Below, piece by piece: positions 1-10,095 of a DNA stretch of 35,831 nucleotides; position 1 is the stretch's first letter; the number at the start of each line of letters is the position of its first letter. Position numbers and translations under genes: made by a program. The stretch is from Arenicella sp. (GTDB taxonomy: Bacteria; Pseudomonadota; Gammaproteobacteria; Arenicellales; Arenicellaceae). The notes under the pieces are model-generated. The model saw only the letters and a program-made list of their open reading frames with translations. It searched no databases and was not told the origin of the DNA. Where the stretch lies: contig JALZVW010000120.1 in NCBI GenBank assembly GCA_023301745.1, positions 1 through 35,831 on the forward strand. The letters run 5' to 3'.

Positions 1-233
1 TGCATTTTGATCTCGTATTGTGTGCTCAACTCCTCACTCCAATAGCGCCCGTTATACAACTTCAGATCAACATCAAGCGGTGTTATCTGAGGAACCTTGG
101 CTCGCTGTGCGCTCAACCGACCATTGGCGCTAACTAACTAATCGATAGAAGAAGCAAGAAATCAGCAAACAAGCGGTTCGCGATCTTTTGCTGCGATGCC
201 CCAAATAATAAAAAGCAGCTAAGTAACACACAC

Positions 234-458
234 GTGAAAACAATCAAGGTTCTATTAACTTTGACGATTTCACTATGCATGACAGTGGTTCACTCATTGA
301 TTGTTGGTTTGCAGGCACAGTCAGCCCTTTGGGCTAATGAGAAACAATATGCCGCAGCACCTTCACTAATTCAAGACACGTTCAATTGTTCTGACCGCAA
401 GTATTTGATCTACCCACAAGCCGACTTTACTCGAGAAGGTGCCGATAAACCATATTAA
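234..458 (+). CDS. small hypothetical protein, possible N-terminal signal/anchor
   Basis: 74-aa ORF; hydrophobic N-terminus MKTIKVLLTLTISLCMTVVHSLIVGL; no family recognised. Confidence 0.35.
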   Translation: MKTIKVLLTLTISLCMTVVHSLIVGLQAQSALWANEKQYAAAPSLIQDTFNCSDRKYLIYPQADFTREGADKPY

Positions 459-542
459 AAAATCCGCAATGTATTCATTGCAGACAATCAGCAATAGCGT
501 TATCTAACAAACAACTCGAGACAGTTCAAAAAATCAATCACA

Positions 543-806
543 TCATGCTGCAATTGATTTGTAGTCGAACTCGTTGACAGCGCTCATCGTCAACTCGGTC
601 TTAATATGCAAACAGATTGCTCGTAAACGTCGGTCGCTATAGGCGGCCGTATTTTGAAAAATACGAAGAATCACATCACTAGAATTAACATCGATCAGAA
701 TTCCCTGCTGTCGATAAAGTATCAATGCAAATTCTGACACTAAAGCAACGGCTTTGTTCGATAAGAGACTTATTTTAAAGTCATTTTGACTAAGTTTTAC
801 TTCCAT
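543..806 (-). CDS. hypothetical protein
   Basis: 87-aa ORF with plausible composition, not overlapped by a better ORF; no family recognised. Confidence 0.4.
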   Translation of the reverse strand: MEVKLSQNDFKISLLSNKAVALVSEFALILYRQQGILIDVNSSDVILRIFQNTAAYSDRRLRAICLHIKTELTMSAVNEFDYKSIAA

Positions 807-1043
807 TTATCATACCCCCCAGTAAGATAAATATATTACATCACACATTTATTGTTCGAGCAACAGGCTAAGGTCTAATCTTAGTTTAGACCTTTCGCCA
901 TCAACGGCCCGTTTTGCAAGCTTTAACAAAAAAGAGTAATGGCGACGCTAATTAGGGCCACAATTAGTCGAGTACTGTATTCGTATTAGCGCGACCTTTT
1001 ATTGAAAAATTGAGCTCTTGGTCCATCAAAAACGGCAATTCAA

Positions 1044-1226
1044 TTATTGGTTACGCTCTTCGTAGTCTTCTACCATTTTGCGGGTAACTTCAATAATTTC
1101 GGCTCGCAACTCCTTAGCGTTGGTAGGCGCATAAACCGGAATACGTGAATAACCTTTATCTGCCATTGATTTACGAAACTCGGCTTTTTCTTTAGAACTC
1201 ATGCGCGTCATTATCTTGACCCTCAA
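1044..1226 (-). CDS. small charged hypothetical protein
   Basis: 60-aa ORF; charged helical composition (MSSKEKAEFRKSMADKGYSRIPVY...KMVEDYEERNQ). Confidence 0.4.
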   Translation of the reverse strand: MRVKIMTRMSSKEKAEFRKSMADKGYSRIPVYAPTNAKELRAEIIEVTRKMVEDYEERNQ

Positions 1227-1780
1227 ATTTAGTGAGCCACATCATAACGCCTTTCCTTTAGCAGAGTGCGGCTACTTAGTCGAAAGCCTACTTGCTACCT
1301 ATAGAATAAGTTAGCAGTAACGCTTATGCGCTCATGCTTACCTCTATAGTGATCGCCTCAATCTCACAACTTGGCGCACAGATGGCATCGTTAGTCGCGA
1401 TTCTAGTCGCCGCGGGCCTAGCCGTACGAGTCTCCTACGATGTCGATACTATCAATACCTAACAACCATCATCACGTTCTATCAAATTCAGCATCACTAT
1501 GAATCATAGGTGTGCGAATTTACAACACTTAAAAGAATAAGACTCTCAACTTATTGATTTTAAAATAATTATTCCTCTTCGAAAGCCATTTCAAACAAGC
1601 TTTCACATCACCGCGCTTGCGATTACTAATTGCCTGTATTAGGATGACTCTGCTGGGAATTAAGGTACTACTCGATTGGATGAGTAGGTAGTTGGCCCCT
1701 TTTTTTCAGTAATATGGAGCCGCTCGTTAAGGTGAGAGGCAAGTAGTAATCAGTTCATATAAACTCTGGGGGGAGATAAT

Positions 1781-2329
1781 ATGACCAATTTTGACCAACA
1801 ACTTTTTAACGATCGTCCTGAATACGAATATGCTTCATATGATTTTGATCATGAGCCTATTGCAAAAACAAGCGGTATCGTTAAAAAACCAAAAATCGCC
1901 TACGATGATACTTTAATCGATAGCCTTGAAAGACAGCACGAAGTATTAGTCGAAAATTTTGGTACCGCATTAAAAACTGGCTTCGAATCTCAAGACTTTA
2001 CGCTTTTATGCACTCAACTGAGTGAATTCAAGGTGCTACTTCAAAACCACATTATTAAAGAGAATGTAAAACTTTTTTGTTATCTCGAACAACAGATGAA
2101 GAGTAATTCTAAATCGTTGACATCAATGAGAAAATTTCGAAAAGAAGTTAATTATTGGTCTAACGCTCTGATTAATTTTTGTAAGAAGTACGAACAACCT
2201 ATCGACGTTTTCTTTTCACAAGATTCATTTAAAGATGAATACCAGGCAGTTGGTAAAGCTCTAATTCATCGAGTGCAATTAGTTGAGACAGGAATGTATG
2301 CTCGATATGCACCAAACAACCCCATGTAA
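1781..2329 (+). CDS. hemerythrin-like (HHE-type) helical protein
   Basis: 182 aa; 'LIDSLERQHEVLVENFGTALKTG...LLQNHIIKENVKLFCYLEQQM' resembles bacterial hemerythrin-like domains; GGGGGAG-like RBS (ctggggggagataatATG). Confidence 0.55.
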   Translation: MTNFDQQLFNDRPEYEYASYDFDHEPIAKTSGIVKKPKIAYDDTLIDSLERQHEVLVENFGTALKTGFESQDFTLLCTQLSEFKVLLQNHIIKENVKLFCYLEQQMKSNSKSLTSMRKFRKEVNYWSNALINFCKKYEQPIDVFFSQDSFKDEYQAVGKALIHRVQLVETGMYARYAPNNPM

Positions 2330-2449
2330 CCCATGCGCGCGGCTTAGCGGCCAGAAATAAACCGCTAAGTGCATTAGGATTAAGCGGCACAAGCTCACGG
2401 TTGGCGCCGTACCCGCGCTTAGTCATATAAGAAGACAAGGTTTCGCATC

Positions 2450-2480
2450 GCCGGTGATCAAAAATCATCGGCTTTTTATT
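2450..2480 (+). terminator. Rho-independent terminator
   Basis: GCCGGTGAT-CAAAA-ATCATCGGC (9-bp stem with one G-U) followed by TTTTTATT. Confidence 0.65.
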
Positions 2481-2671
2481 GGCTGATCACTATTTTATTT
2501 GACTGACTTTATTTGATTGGTCACTGTGAAAAAGCGAAAAAGTTAACACGGCTTGCATTCATTTAATATATTAGTGCAAATAAGAGTGCGTGAATTTATT
2601 TTTAAATAGGCCACCTATAAGCCATACTCAGCTTATGTCATGCCTTATCAAAGCTAGAGTCGATCATAATC

Positions 2672-3271
2672 GTGAGTGAACAGTCTGTATTTCAAATAGT
2701 CTTAGGTGATGACTGGGCCAACCTAGGCCCTATCATTCAACGCCACTATTTTTTGAAACCTAAATCTAACGATTACGTTTGTGTATCTGGCGAAATGTCT
2801 GAAATAAGCCATTCGCTTATCGCCAAAGCGTTAATTCCATTTGGCTTATTATTCGGAGCGATCGTGCCATTTCAAGGGCAAAACATTCCGACAGATGTTC
2901 ATTACAACTCAAATCCGAACAATCTAAATATTTATTGGGATCGAGTCTTTAAGTTTAGCCATGGCGACTTTCATTTTAAATCGCATATGGAACCAGTCAA
3001 AAAGAACGAAGTTATTGAGTTCGTTCGTTTTGGGGTCGGCATCCGCTTGGCCGTTACAGCCGAAAATGGTGCCTTAGTCTTTCGAGATACGGCTTATCTA
3101 TGGAGGCTATTTGGATTTAAGTTACCAATCCCTGGGCGGTGGCTGATGGGTGAGGTCTATGTTGAGGAACGCCCGATCGATGAACATTACTTTTCAATGA
3201 AAATGACTCTTACGCACCCACTATTTGGTACACTTTTTAAATATACTGGAAAATTTAAGCTAAACGATTAA
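2672..3271 (+). CDS. DUF4166-like protein
   Basis: 199 aa, GTG start; 'LGDDWANLGPIIQRHY', 'GLLFGAIVPFQGQNIPTDVHY', 'GVGIRLAVTAENGALVFRDTAYLWRLFG' match DUF4166-type domains. Confidence 0.6.
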   Translation: MSEQSVFQIVLGDDWANLGPIIQRHYFLKPKSNDYVCVSGEMSEISHSLIAKALIPFGLLFGAIVPFQGQNIPTDVHYNSNPNNLNIYWDRVFKFSHGDFHFKSHMEPVKKNEVIEFVRFGVGIRLAVTAENGALVFRDTAYLWRLFGFKLPIPGRWLMGEVYVEERPIDEHYFSMKMTLTHPLFGTLFKYTGKFKLND

Positions 3272-3329
3272 ACTGGCTCAAATTGTGACATTAAGTACGA
3301 CTAACTCGGTTAGACGAAGTACCTAGAAA

Positions 3330-3878
3330 ATGACGAGCTCAAATAATAATCAAGCCATTCTTATTGTTGAAGATGACCCAGATCAGATGGAGTTATTAGT
3401 TAGCTTTGCGCTAAGTGAGATCCAATCCCTGATCGAGGATGACAATACTACCGATCAACAGTCGCAAAAATTAAAAGATATTAAAATATTGAAGGTGAGC
3501 AATATTAGTACGCTTGAAAAGGCCGTAAGCGTCTATAAAGGCATTTTATTGGCTGTTTTAGATTGCAACATACCCGATACAAAAGACGGCACTTCGCACG
3601 ATCAACTGGTTAAAACAAATTACAGAATTACTGGGCAGCATAAGTCGGTGGATATAGTCACTGAACATTTGCCAAGCACACCAATCACAATGATATCGTC
3701 ATTGAACAGGTTTCAAAAAATCGTCAGTCGGTACTACAAAAGCGAACATGATCTAAACATCAACTTTATATCTAAAAATGATCAATTGATGATTAGTCGG
3801 AATATTGGATATTATTTGAGACAATACCTATCCTCAATGAGTGGGTCGTCGTATCACATAGCAGACGGCGATTTGTGA
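3330..3878 (+). CDS. orphan response-regulator receiver-domain protein
   Basis: 'AILIVEDDPDQMELLVSFAL' acidic pocket, 'LLAVLDCNIPD' phospho-acceptor region, 'FISKND' conserved Lys; no output domain seen. Confidence 0.65.
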   Translation: MTSSNNNQAILIVEDDPDQMELLVSFALSEIQSLIEDDNTTDQQSQKLKDIKILKVSNISTLEKAVSVYKGILLAVLDCNIPDTKDGTSHDQLVKTNYRITGQHKSVDIVTEHLPSTPITMISSLNRFQKIVSRYYKSEHDLNINFISKNDQLMISRNIGYYLRQYLSSMSGSSYHIADGDL

Positions 3879-3982
3879 CCGATACGAGGCGAGTTACTTA
3901 ACCGGCCCCTAATTAAAATCATCATCGCGTAAGGCTAAAATAAAGCCACTAGGGCTCTTGCCACACTCTTTTTATATCTGCT

Positions 3983-4240
3983 TCAGCGTTTATCTATATA
4001 CACATCAAAACCCGCCGCTCTGAGCTTAATTTCGAGCCGTATGAGCTTGCTTAGCGATGCGCTACTCTTAACGCGCTTGCGCTGACCACTGAGCAGTCGT
4101 CGTTTGATCTGCTCCTTAGTTTTGCTCGTCATTGATGCTATCTGCTCAATAGCCGACCGTTCAATAGCGGTCGCCAATAGTGTTCCACTAGAATAAAGTA
4201 TATGTGTCATTTCGTTTTGGCTGTGTCTGTCCATAAACAA
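3983..4240 (-). CDS. hypothetical protein
   Basis: 85-aa ORF, basic C-terminal half; no family recognised. Confidence 0.4.
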   Translation of the reverse strand: MFMDRHSQNEMTHILYSSGTLLATAIERSAIEQIASMTSKTKEQIKRRLLSGQRKRVKSSASLSKLIRLEIKLRAAGFDVYIDKR

Positions 4241-4389
4241 ACCATACCGTTAAATTGCCTATTGGTCTAAAAAACAAATTTTGTCTTTAGCTTACAAAGA
4301 ATGTCACCGCCAATAAGCTTGCTGACAAAATAGACCACAAAGAGTGTCAAATATTGCTCCTGAAAATGACTAAACGATGACATTTCACT

Positions 4390-5067
4390 TTAGTCATCAA
4401 ACCCAACATAGGAAACAAATTCAGCGTTTTCAGCTCGGGTCGAACGAACGTCGTTGGCTTGGAAGTCGTCGTCAGGATAACCCATCGCAATACAAATCAT
4501 GATTGCTTCGTCATCCGGAATATTGGCATATTGATGCACTACATCAGACTGCATAATGCCCTGCCCGTTAATCACACAACCAATTCCACGCTCCCACGCG
4601 GCCAGAACAATGCCATACGCTAAAGAGCCAAGTGAAAATTGACTAATCGCCGCCGGCTCTAGTGATTTATGGTAAGTGAGCACCAAGGAAACAGGCGCAT
4701 CAAACTGACGAAAGCCACGCAACATCCACTCGGTTCGTTTTTCTTTGTCGTCTCGCTCGATTCCCATAACCTCGAACAGCTGAATTGCCACATCAATTTG
4801 ACGTTGTCGATTCACACCATCGTATTGTTCCTTGTATGGAAAATCTCGTACATGAGGCTTGCCCGCAAGTGTGTTGTTTGTGTTCCCTTCTCGGATTTTA
4901 TCTAAGGCCTCACCGGCCACCGCGTGAACTCGCCATGTTTGTGTGTTGTAGGATGACGGCGCCCACTTGGCTGCATCGATAATATCATCGACTGTTTGCT
5001 TAGAAATTGGTTTATTCAAAAAACCCCGTGCGCTTTTTCGCGACTTGGCAAACTCAGTAAACTTCAT
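4390..5067 (-). CDS. nitroreductase family protein
   Basis: 'RKSARGFLNKPISKQTVDDIIDAAKWAPSSYNTQTWRVHAVAGEAL' and 'GIVLAAWERGIGCVINGQGIMQSDVV' are nitroreductase hallmarks. Confidence 0.92.
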   Translation of the reverse strand: MKFTEFAKSRKSARGFLNKPISKQTVDDIIDAAKWAPSSYNTQTWRVHAVAGEALDKIREGNTNNTLAGKPHVRDFPYKEQYDGVNRQRQIDVAIQLFEVMGIERDDKEKRTEWMLRGFRQFDAPVSLVLTYHKSLEPAAISQFSLGSLAYGIVLAAWERGIGCVINGQGIMQSDVVHQYANIPDDEAIMICIAMGYPDDDFQANDVRSTRAENAEFVSYVGFDD

Positions 5068-5891
5068 ATCAACTCTCTGTGTACATTATTGCGACTTAAT
5101 AGATCGTCAGAGACTACTCTATCGCGTGCAAGTTTAGGTCAAGCCCGCACAACTGACTGCAAGGCCAATTAAATAACTGCTCTGACGAGGGCTAATCTAG
5201 AAAGGGGTCGCTTTGTGCATATAGCTTAACGCCTCAATGCGACATGAGTACCATGCTTGAATATTGCTCTGACATGAACTGCGAAACAGGTGATTTGAGT
5301 TGTCAGAGCGACCGCTTTAGTAATAATAATTCAAGCTTTCTAGTATTTTTCCTAATTGAGTCAACATGAAACCCTTTAACAAAAACAACAACATTATTCC
5401 GAAGAGAAATAGAGCGCAGTTAGTCAAAGCAAGAAATCGAAAAATCGAGTTTGGTAGCTTCGCTGGCCAATCACAATAATCAATCAACGCCGCTGCTGTT
5501 GGTTGATGTTATTCACTTCATCAGTAACGTTAATTTTTTGTGCTTTACCTATCGTCCTAGTAATGTTCGGCCTCAGTGCAGTATCGGCAAACGCAAAAGC
5601 ACAAGTTAACTATTACTGTATCAACGGGCGCTATCTCTATTAACAGGCCCAGGTCTGCACCTAAGTCGCTATACTCGTTTGATCACTAATATTTGAGATA
5701 AACGTACCTAATGGGTGGCCAAGCCCATAGCTATAAAGAATAGAAACACAATCACTAGATACATTTAACTCTATCATCATGAGTTATCACTCGCTGATAG
5801 GCTTGATCAATAATCGGGTATGCATAACGATTAATGAATTCGAGAGCTGGTCGTTCGAAACATCGGCAAGCTGTCTTACTACGAAAAAATT

Positions 5892-7238
5892 ATGCAAGCA
5901 AACCTTCTCTCTGACCCGATTGGCCCCACGCTAGCTAAGCTCGCAACCCCAAATATCATTGCCATGTTCGTTGCACTGCTAACCTCAATGGCCGAAGCAT
6001 TCTATGTCGGTCAATTAGGCCTCGCCCCTCTTGCAGGCTTAGCCCTCGCATTTCCGATAGTAATGTTAACCATGACGATGGCTGGAGGGTCAATTGGCGG
6101 CACTATTTCTGGCGCCATAGCGCAACAGCTTGGCGCTGAAAACAAAGCCGCAGCGGAGTCGATCGCACTGCATTCAATTCTACTGACAATTATTTTGGCA
6201 TTGGCGTTTTCGCTTATATTTCTCATACTCGGTAAAGCGTTTTACGCGAAACTAGGCGGAACAGGTGAGGTACTCAGTGAAGCTTTACGTTACTCAAATG
6301 TCTTTTTCATGGGAAGCATTGCGATCTGGGTCACTAGTGCCCTTAACAGTATAATTCGTGCCACGGGTCAAATGAAGGTAGCGGCGGCAACCATGATGGC
6401 CGGCTCTTGTATACAAATTGTAGCCTCTGCCATATTTATCTTTGGACTAGGTCCTGCGCCTGCGCTTGGAATTGCCGGTGCCGCCGTTGGCAATGTTGCT
6501 GGATTCGCCGTTTCGGGAGCCGTTCAGCTATGGTACTTAATGCGCGTATCATCAGTCTTACGCTTACGCTTGCGAGGCATTCCAATTAAGTTTCAAGGAT
6601 TTTGGGATATTCTCAAGATAGCAATGATCTCTGCGGTGTCGCCCTTGTCCTCCGTCGCAACCGTTATATTTATTACCGCGATGATGGCGAGATTGGGCGT
6701 TGATATTCTTGCCGGGTATGGCGTTGGTGCTCGCCTCGAGTTCTTGATGATTCCAATAGTATTCGGTATTGGTTCAGCCTCAATTACAATGGTTGGCGCA
6801 AACTTCGGCGCGGGAGACTACCAACGTGGTGTAAAAATTGGTTGGGTATCGAGCTTCACGGCCGCAGCGTTAGCCGGCGGCGTCGGCATCACCATGGCAA
6901 TATTTCCATCGGCGTGGGCCAATTTATTTTCAGACGTGGAAACTGTGCGACAAGCGTGCCGTAGCTATCTACAAATTGTCGGCCCTTTTTATGCTTTTTT
7001 CGGCATGGGCTTATGTCTATATTTCGGCTCTCAAGGAGCAAGGCGTATGCTATGGCCGGTCATGGGGTCCGTTGCTAGACTCTTAGTGATCGCCATTGGC
7101 GGCCTAATTCTGTCAACACAAACTACGACAACGGCTGAAGACTTCTTTTGGTTAATTAGCCTCTCGATGGTCGCTTATTGCTTGGTTACGGCTATCGCCA
7201 TTCGTCTCGGCGCTTGGACTAGACACCTTCCCAGCTAA
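5892..7238 (+). CDS. MATE family efflux transporter
   Basis: 448 aa, 12 hydrophobic segments; 'LATPNIIAMFVALLTSMAEAFYVGQLGLAPLAGLALAFP' and internal repeat typical of MATE/NorM. Confidence 0.93.
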   Translation: MQANLLSDPIGPTLAKLATPNIIAMFVALLTSMAEAFYVGQLGLAPLAGLALAFPIVMLTMTMAGGSIGGTISGAIAQQLGAENKAAAESIALHSILLTIILALAFSLIFLILGKAFYAKLGGTGEVLSEALRYSNVFFMGSIAIWVTSALNSIIRATGQMKVAAATMMAGSCIQIVASAIFIFGLGPAPALGIAGAAVGNVAGFAVSGAVQLWYLMRVSSVLRLRLRGIPIKFQGFWDILKIAMISAVSPLSSVATVIFITAMMARLGVDILAGYGVGARLEFLMIPIVFGIGSASITMVGANFGAGDYQRGVKIGWVSSFTAAALAGGVGITMAIFPSAWANLFSDVETVRQACRSYLQIVGPFYAFFGMGLCLYFGSQGARRMLWPVMGSVARLLVIAIGGLILSTQTTTTAEDFFWLISLSMVAYCLVTAIAIRLGAWTRHLPS

Positions 7239-7360
7239 GATTTGGGTATCTTAGGCACACTTTACGATAGCAAGCTCTCGGCTATTTGCATGAGAGCCCC
7301 TAACCCTGGGCCTGCTATATACTAGCTCAGGCAACATAACTACGGTACGGAGAAACATAC

Positions 7361-7774
7361 ATGTCAAAGATCACAGGAAATTGCCTCTGCAAATCAGTTA
7401 AATACTCCTGCAACGAAGAGCCGTTGATGACGGCTGTCTGCCATTGCGAAAATTGTCAACGTCAAACAGGAACAGCCTTTTCTATCATTGTTGGTGTGCC
7501 AATCGGTTCAATTGTTTTTGAAAGCGATTCAACACTTACTGAGTACGTAGATCATGGCGAAAGTGGCCGCGCGGTCGGTCGAAAATTTTGCAACAATTGT
7601 GGCTCACCAATCGTGTCTATTGTTGAGTCATCTTTAGGTCTAGAACTGATAAAGGCCGGCACCTTGAACGACAAGTCATGGCTAAAACCAACCATGCAAT
7701 TTTGGTGTGAAACAGCTCAGCCTTGGGTGAAGATTGATGATGAAGTAGAATCGCATCTGCGCAACCCAGGATAA
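7361..7774 (+). CDS. GFA family protein (glutathione-dependent formaldehyde-activating-like, zinc)
   Basis: 'GNCLCKSVKYSC...VCHCENCQRQTGTAFSIIVGVP...FCNNCGSPI' Cys pattern of the GFA family. Confidence 0.92.
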   Translation: MSKITGNCLCKSVKYSCNEEPLMTAVCHCENCQRQTGTAFSIIVGVPIGSIVFESDSTLTEYVDHGESGRAVGRKFCNNCGSPIVSIVESSLGLELIKAGTLNDKSWLKPTMQFWCETAQPWVKIDDEVESHLRNPG

Positions 7775-7870
7775 TAATAAAGTTCAGAAATTGAATCCAA
7801 AAGCGCGAAAATTGTATCTAAGCTTATAAGAACACTAAATTAATGTTGAAACTAACACGAGGACAACTCT

Positions 7871-8221
7871 ATGAGCGCGCTGATCACGACCACTTCTAAC
7901 ATCGGTAGCAATGAATATAAAACGCATGCGCTGGTTTCTTATATCCTACTGGCAATTGGTATGTTTACGGCAATTCCATTATTGTTTGGCGCGATTTGGG
8001 CAATGATTCAGAAGAAAGGCGCCTACGGTAGCATTTACCATAGCCATCTAGTTAACGCCACTCGAGTATTTTGGTGGAGCCTGTTTTGGACTATCGTCGG
8101 AGCGATCCTTGCAATATTTTTCATTGGTTACGCTATATGGGCAATCACTTGGCTATGGGTTCTTTACCGTTTGGTGGATGGCTTAGCAAAAATATTATCC
8201 GACCAGCCTTATCCAATTTAG
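7871..8221 (+). CDS. DUF4870-like small membrane protein
   Basis: 116 aa; three TM segments; 'SYILLAIGMFTAIPLLFGAIWAMIQKKGAYGSIYHSHLVNATRVFWWSLFW'. Confidence 0.65.
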   Translation: MSALITTTSNIGSNEYKTHALVSYILLAIGMFTAIPLLFGAIWAMIQKKGAYGSIYHSHLVNATRVFWWSLFWTIVGAILAIFFIGYAIWAITWLWVLYRLVDGLAKILSDQPYPI

Positions 8222-8238
8222 CGCTTTATAGGTAACAG

Positions 8239-8268
8239 CTTCTACCCCTCAATAGTGAGGCGTAGAAG
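8239..8268. terminator. strong hairpin after DUF4870-like gene, possible terminator
   Basis: CTTCTACCCCTCA-ATAG-TGAGGCGTAGAAG: 13-bp stem with a single mismatch; only a weak T-tract follows. Confidence 0.5.
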
Positions 8269-8393
8269 TTTAGCTTGGCGACTTATAGATTAACCAACTT
8301 ATTAATTTCACTCCGGCTCCGCTTAATACTTATTTTAATTATCTGACTTTTAAAATATAATTAATTATCACAATTGGGAACGGAGATTCAGTC

Positions 8394-8711
8394 ATGCCAA
8401 TTCTTGTTATCTGTCACGACGGCCCCAACGGCACCACTCTCAGGGCACAACACCAGCACACCCACATGGACTATATAAGCAAGGTGGCTCCCATGATTTG
8501 TGTTTCTGGGCCAATGAGACAAGGCGCTCATGCAATCGAAAAAAAGCAATACGATAGCAGCTTTTTCATCTACGACACCAACGACATCGCCATTGCCCAT
8601 AAGTTGCTAAGCAACGACCCCTATGCAAAGCATGGCGTATATCAACATGTCTCGTTTGCTGAAATTGAACCCGACGCAGGTCATTGGATAGGCTCAATAG
8701 GCCAGAAATAA
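8394..8711 (+). CDS. YciI-like (YCII-domain) protein
   Basis: 105 aa; 'R..HQHTHMDYISKVAPMICVSGPM' and 'LLSNDPYAKHGVYQHVSFAEIEP' match the YCII pattern. Confidence 0.8.
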   Translation: MPILVICHDGPNGTTLRAQHQHTHMDYISKVAPMICVSGPMRQGAHAIEKKQYDSSFFIYDTNDIAIAHKLLSNDPYAKHGVYQHVSFAEIEPDAGHWIGSIGQK

Positions 8712-8767
8712 GCCGCCAATTAACATGCTATATTAAATGGATCTAATTATAAAAATAAAGAAGCCGC

Positions 8768-10030
8768 ATGAATAAGGAATCACCAGGTCGTATTTCGGCT
8801 TTTATCACCATGTTCTTACCTGGTATTTTTCTGCTTGGTTTTAACATCGGCACCGGCAGCGTCACCACAATGGCAAAAGCAGGTGCAACCTACGGCATGT
8901 CGTTATTGTGGACCGTTTTGATATCGTGTCTAGCGACCTACTTCATGATCGTTCTTTATGGCCGATACACACTGATTACCGGTGAAACGGCGCTGCAAGC
9001 GTTTCGCAAACATATTCATCCTTGGGTTGGTTTGTTTTTCATCGTCGCGCTGACCGCTGGAGTGGCTGGTAGCGTAATGGGAGTGATGGGTATTGTAGCC
9101 GACATGAGTTCCGAGTGGTCCAAGGCCTTTATCGAAGGAGGCATAGAGCCGCTCTATTTTGCGATATTTTTTATATTGCTGGTCTATTTTATTTTTTGGA
9201 ATGGCCAGACTAAGTTTTTTGAACGAGCGCTGGCCGTGATTGTTGCGATTATGGCAGCGTGCTTTATTTTAAATTTTTTGATACTGATGCCGCCTCCTGT
9301 TGAAATTATTTCTGGCCTGATTCCCAATATACCCGAAGTTGCCGTTGGTGAGTCAAGAGGGCCATTCTTGCTCATTGCGTCAATGGTTGGAACCACGTTA
9401 TTTTCAGGGCTGTTCATCATACGCACAACCTTAGTCAAAGAGTCTGGATGGACGCTCAAAGACGACAAGCAGCAACGTCGCGATGCGAAAGTGGCCGTGG
9501 CATTAATGTTTATTATTAGCGCCTCAATAATGGCGGCTGCGGCCGGAACCCTCTTTACTCAAGGTATTGGCTTATCAAAAGCCACGCAAATGATCGGCCT
9601 TTTAGAGCCGCTTGCAGGTGCATTTGCGGCCTCTATTTTTGCCATTGGCATTATAGCTGCAGGGGTTTCATCGCAGTTCCCTAACATTTTAATGCTGCCC
9701 TGGTTGCTTTGTGACTATAATAATTCCAAGCGTGAAATGACCTTAGCAAAATACCGCATTATGGTTTTCTTCATATCATTATTAGGCTTAGTCGTGCCTA
9801 TTTTTGAAGCGCGTCCATTAGTGGTTATGATTGTCTCTCAGGCATTCAATTCAGTGCTACTGCCGGTCACCGTTGCCTGCATCTTCATCCTAGGCAACCA
9901 GTCACACATTATGGGCGAACATAAGTATTCAGTGGTAACTAACGCGATCCTAATTGGCATTTTCGCCTTTTCAATTATTACCAGCGCGATGGGGATTAAC
10001 GGAGTACTCGGCATGATTAACGGCTCATAA
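8768..10030 (+). CDS. Nramp-fold transporter, non-canonical substrate motifs
   Basis: 420 aa; Nramp-like 'LPGIFLLGFNIGTGSVTTMAKAGATYGMSLLW' (TM1) and 'SIFAIGIIAAGVSS' (TM8); canonical DPGN and MPH motifs not present. Confidence 0.8.
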   Translation: MNKESPGRISAFITMFLPGIFLLGFNIGTGSVTTMAKAGATYGMSLLWTVLISCLATYFMIVLYGRYTLITGETALQAFRKHIHPWVGLFFIVALTAGVAGSVMGVMGIVADMSSEWSKAFIEGGIEPLYFAIFFILLVYFIFWNGQTKFFERALAVIVAIMAACFILNFLILMPPPVEIISGLIPNIPEVAVGESRGPFLLIASMVGTTLFSGLFIIRTTLVKESGWTLKDDKQQRRDAKVAVALMFIISASIMAAAAGTLFTQGIGLSKATQMIGLLEPLAGAFAASIFAIGIIAAGVSSQFPNILMLPWLLCDYNNSKREMTLAKYRIMVFFISLLGLVVPIFEARPLVVMIVSQAFNSVLLPVTVACIFILGNQSHIMGEHKYSVVTNAILIGIFAFSIITSAMGINGVLGMINGS

Positions 10031-10095
10031 ACACTCAGGTATTACGCGACCATCGCGGATCATTGACAATAACAAATATCAACTAAGAGGTAAGC

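Noticed and set aside
2229-2468. 79-aa minus-strand ORF overlapping the hemerythrin-like gene end
   Set aside because: Its start lies within the terminator hairpin and its 3' part is antisense to the hemerythrin-like CDS; no family recognised.
8388-8600. 70-aa minus-strand ORF overlapping the YciI-like gene
   Set aside because: The plus-strand frame matches the YCII pattern; the minus frame does not match anything.
9184-9468. 94-aa minus-strand ORF inside the Nramp-like gene
   Set aside because: Antisense shadow; no family features.
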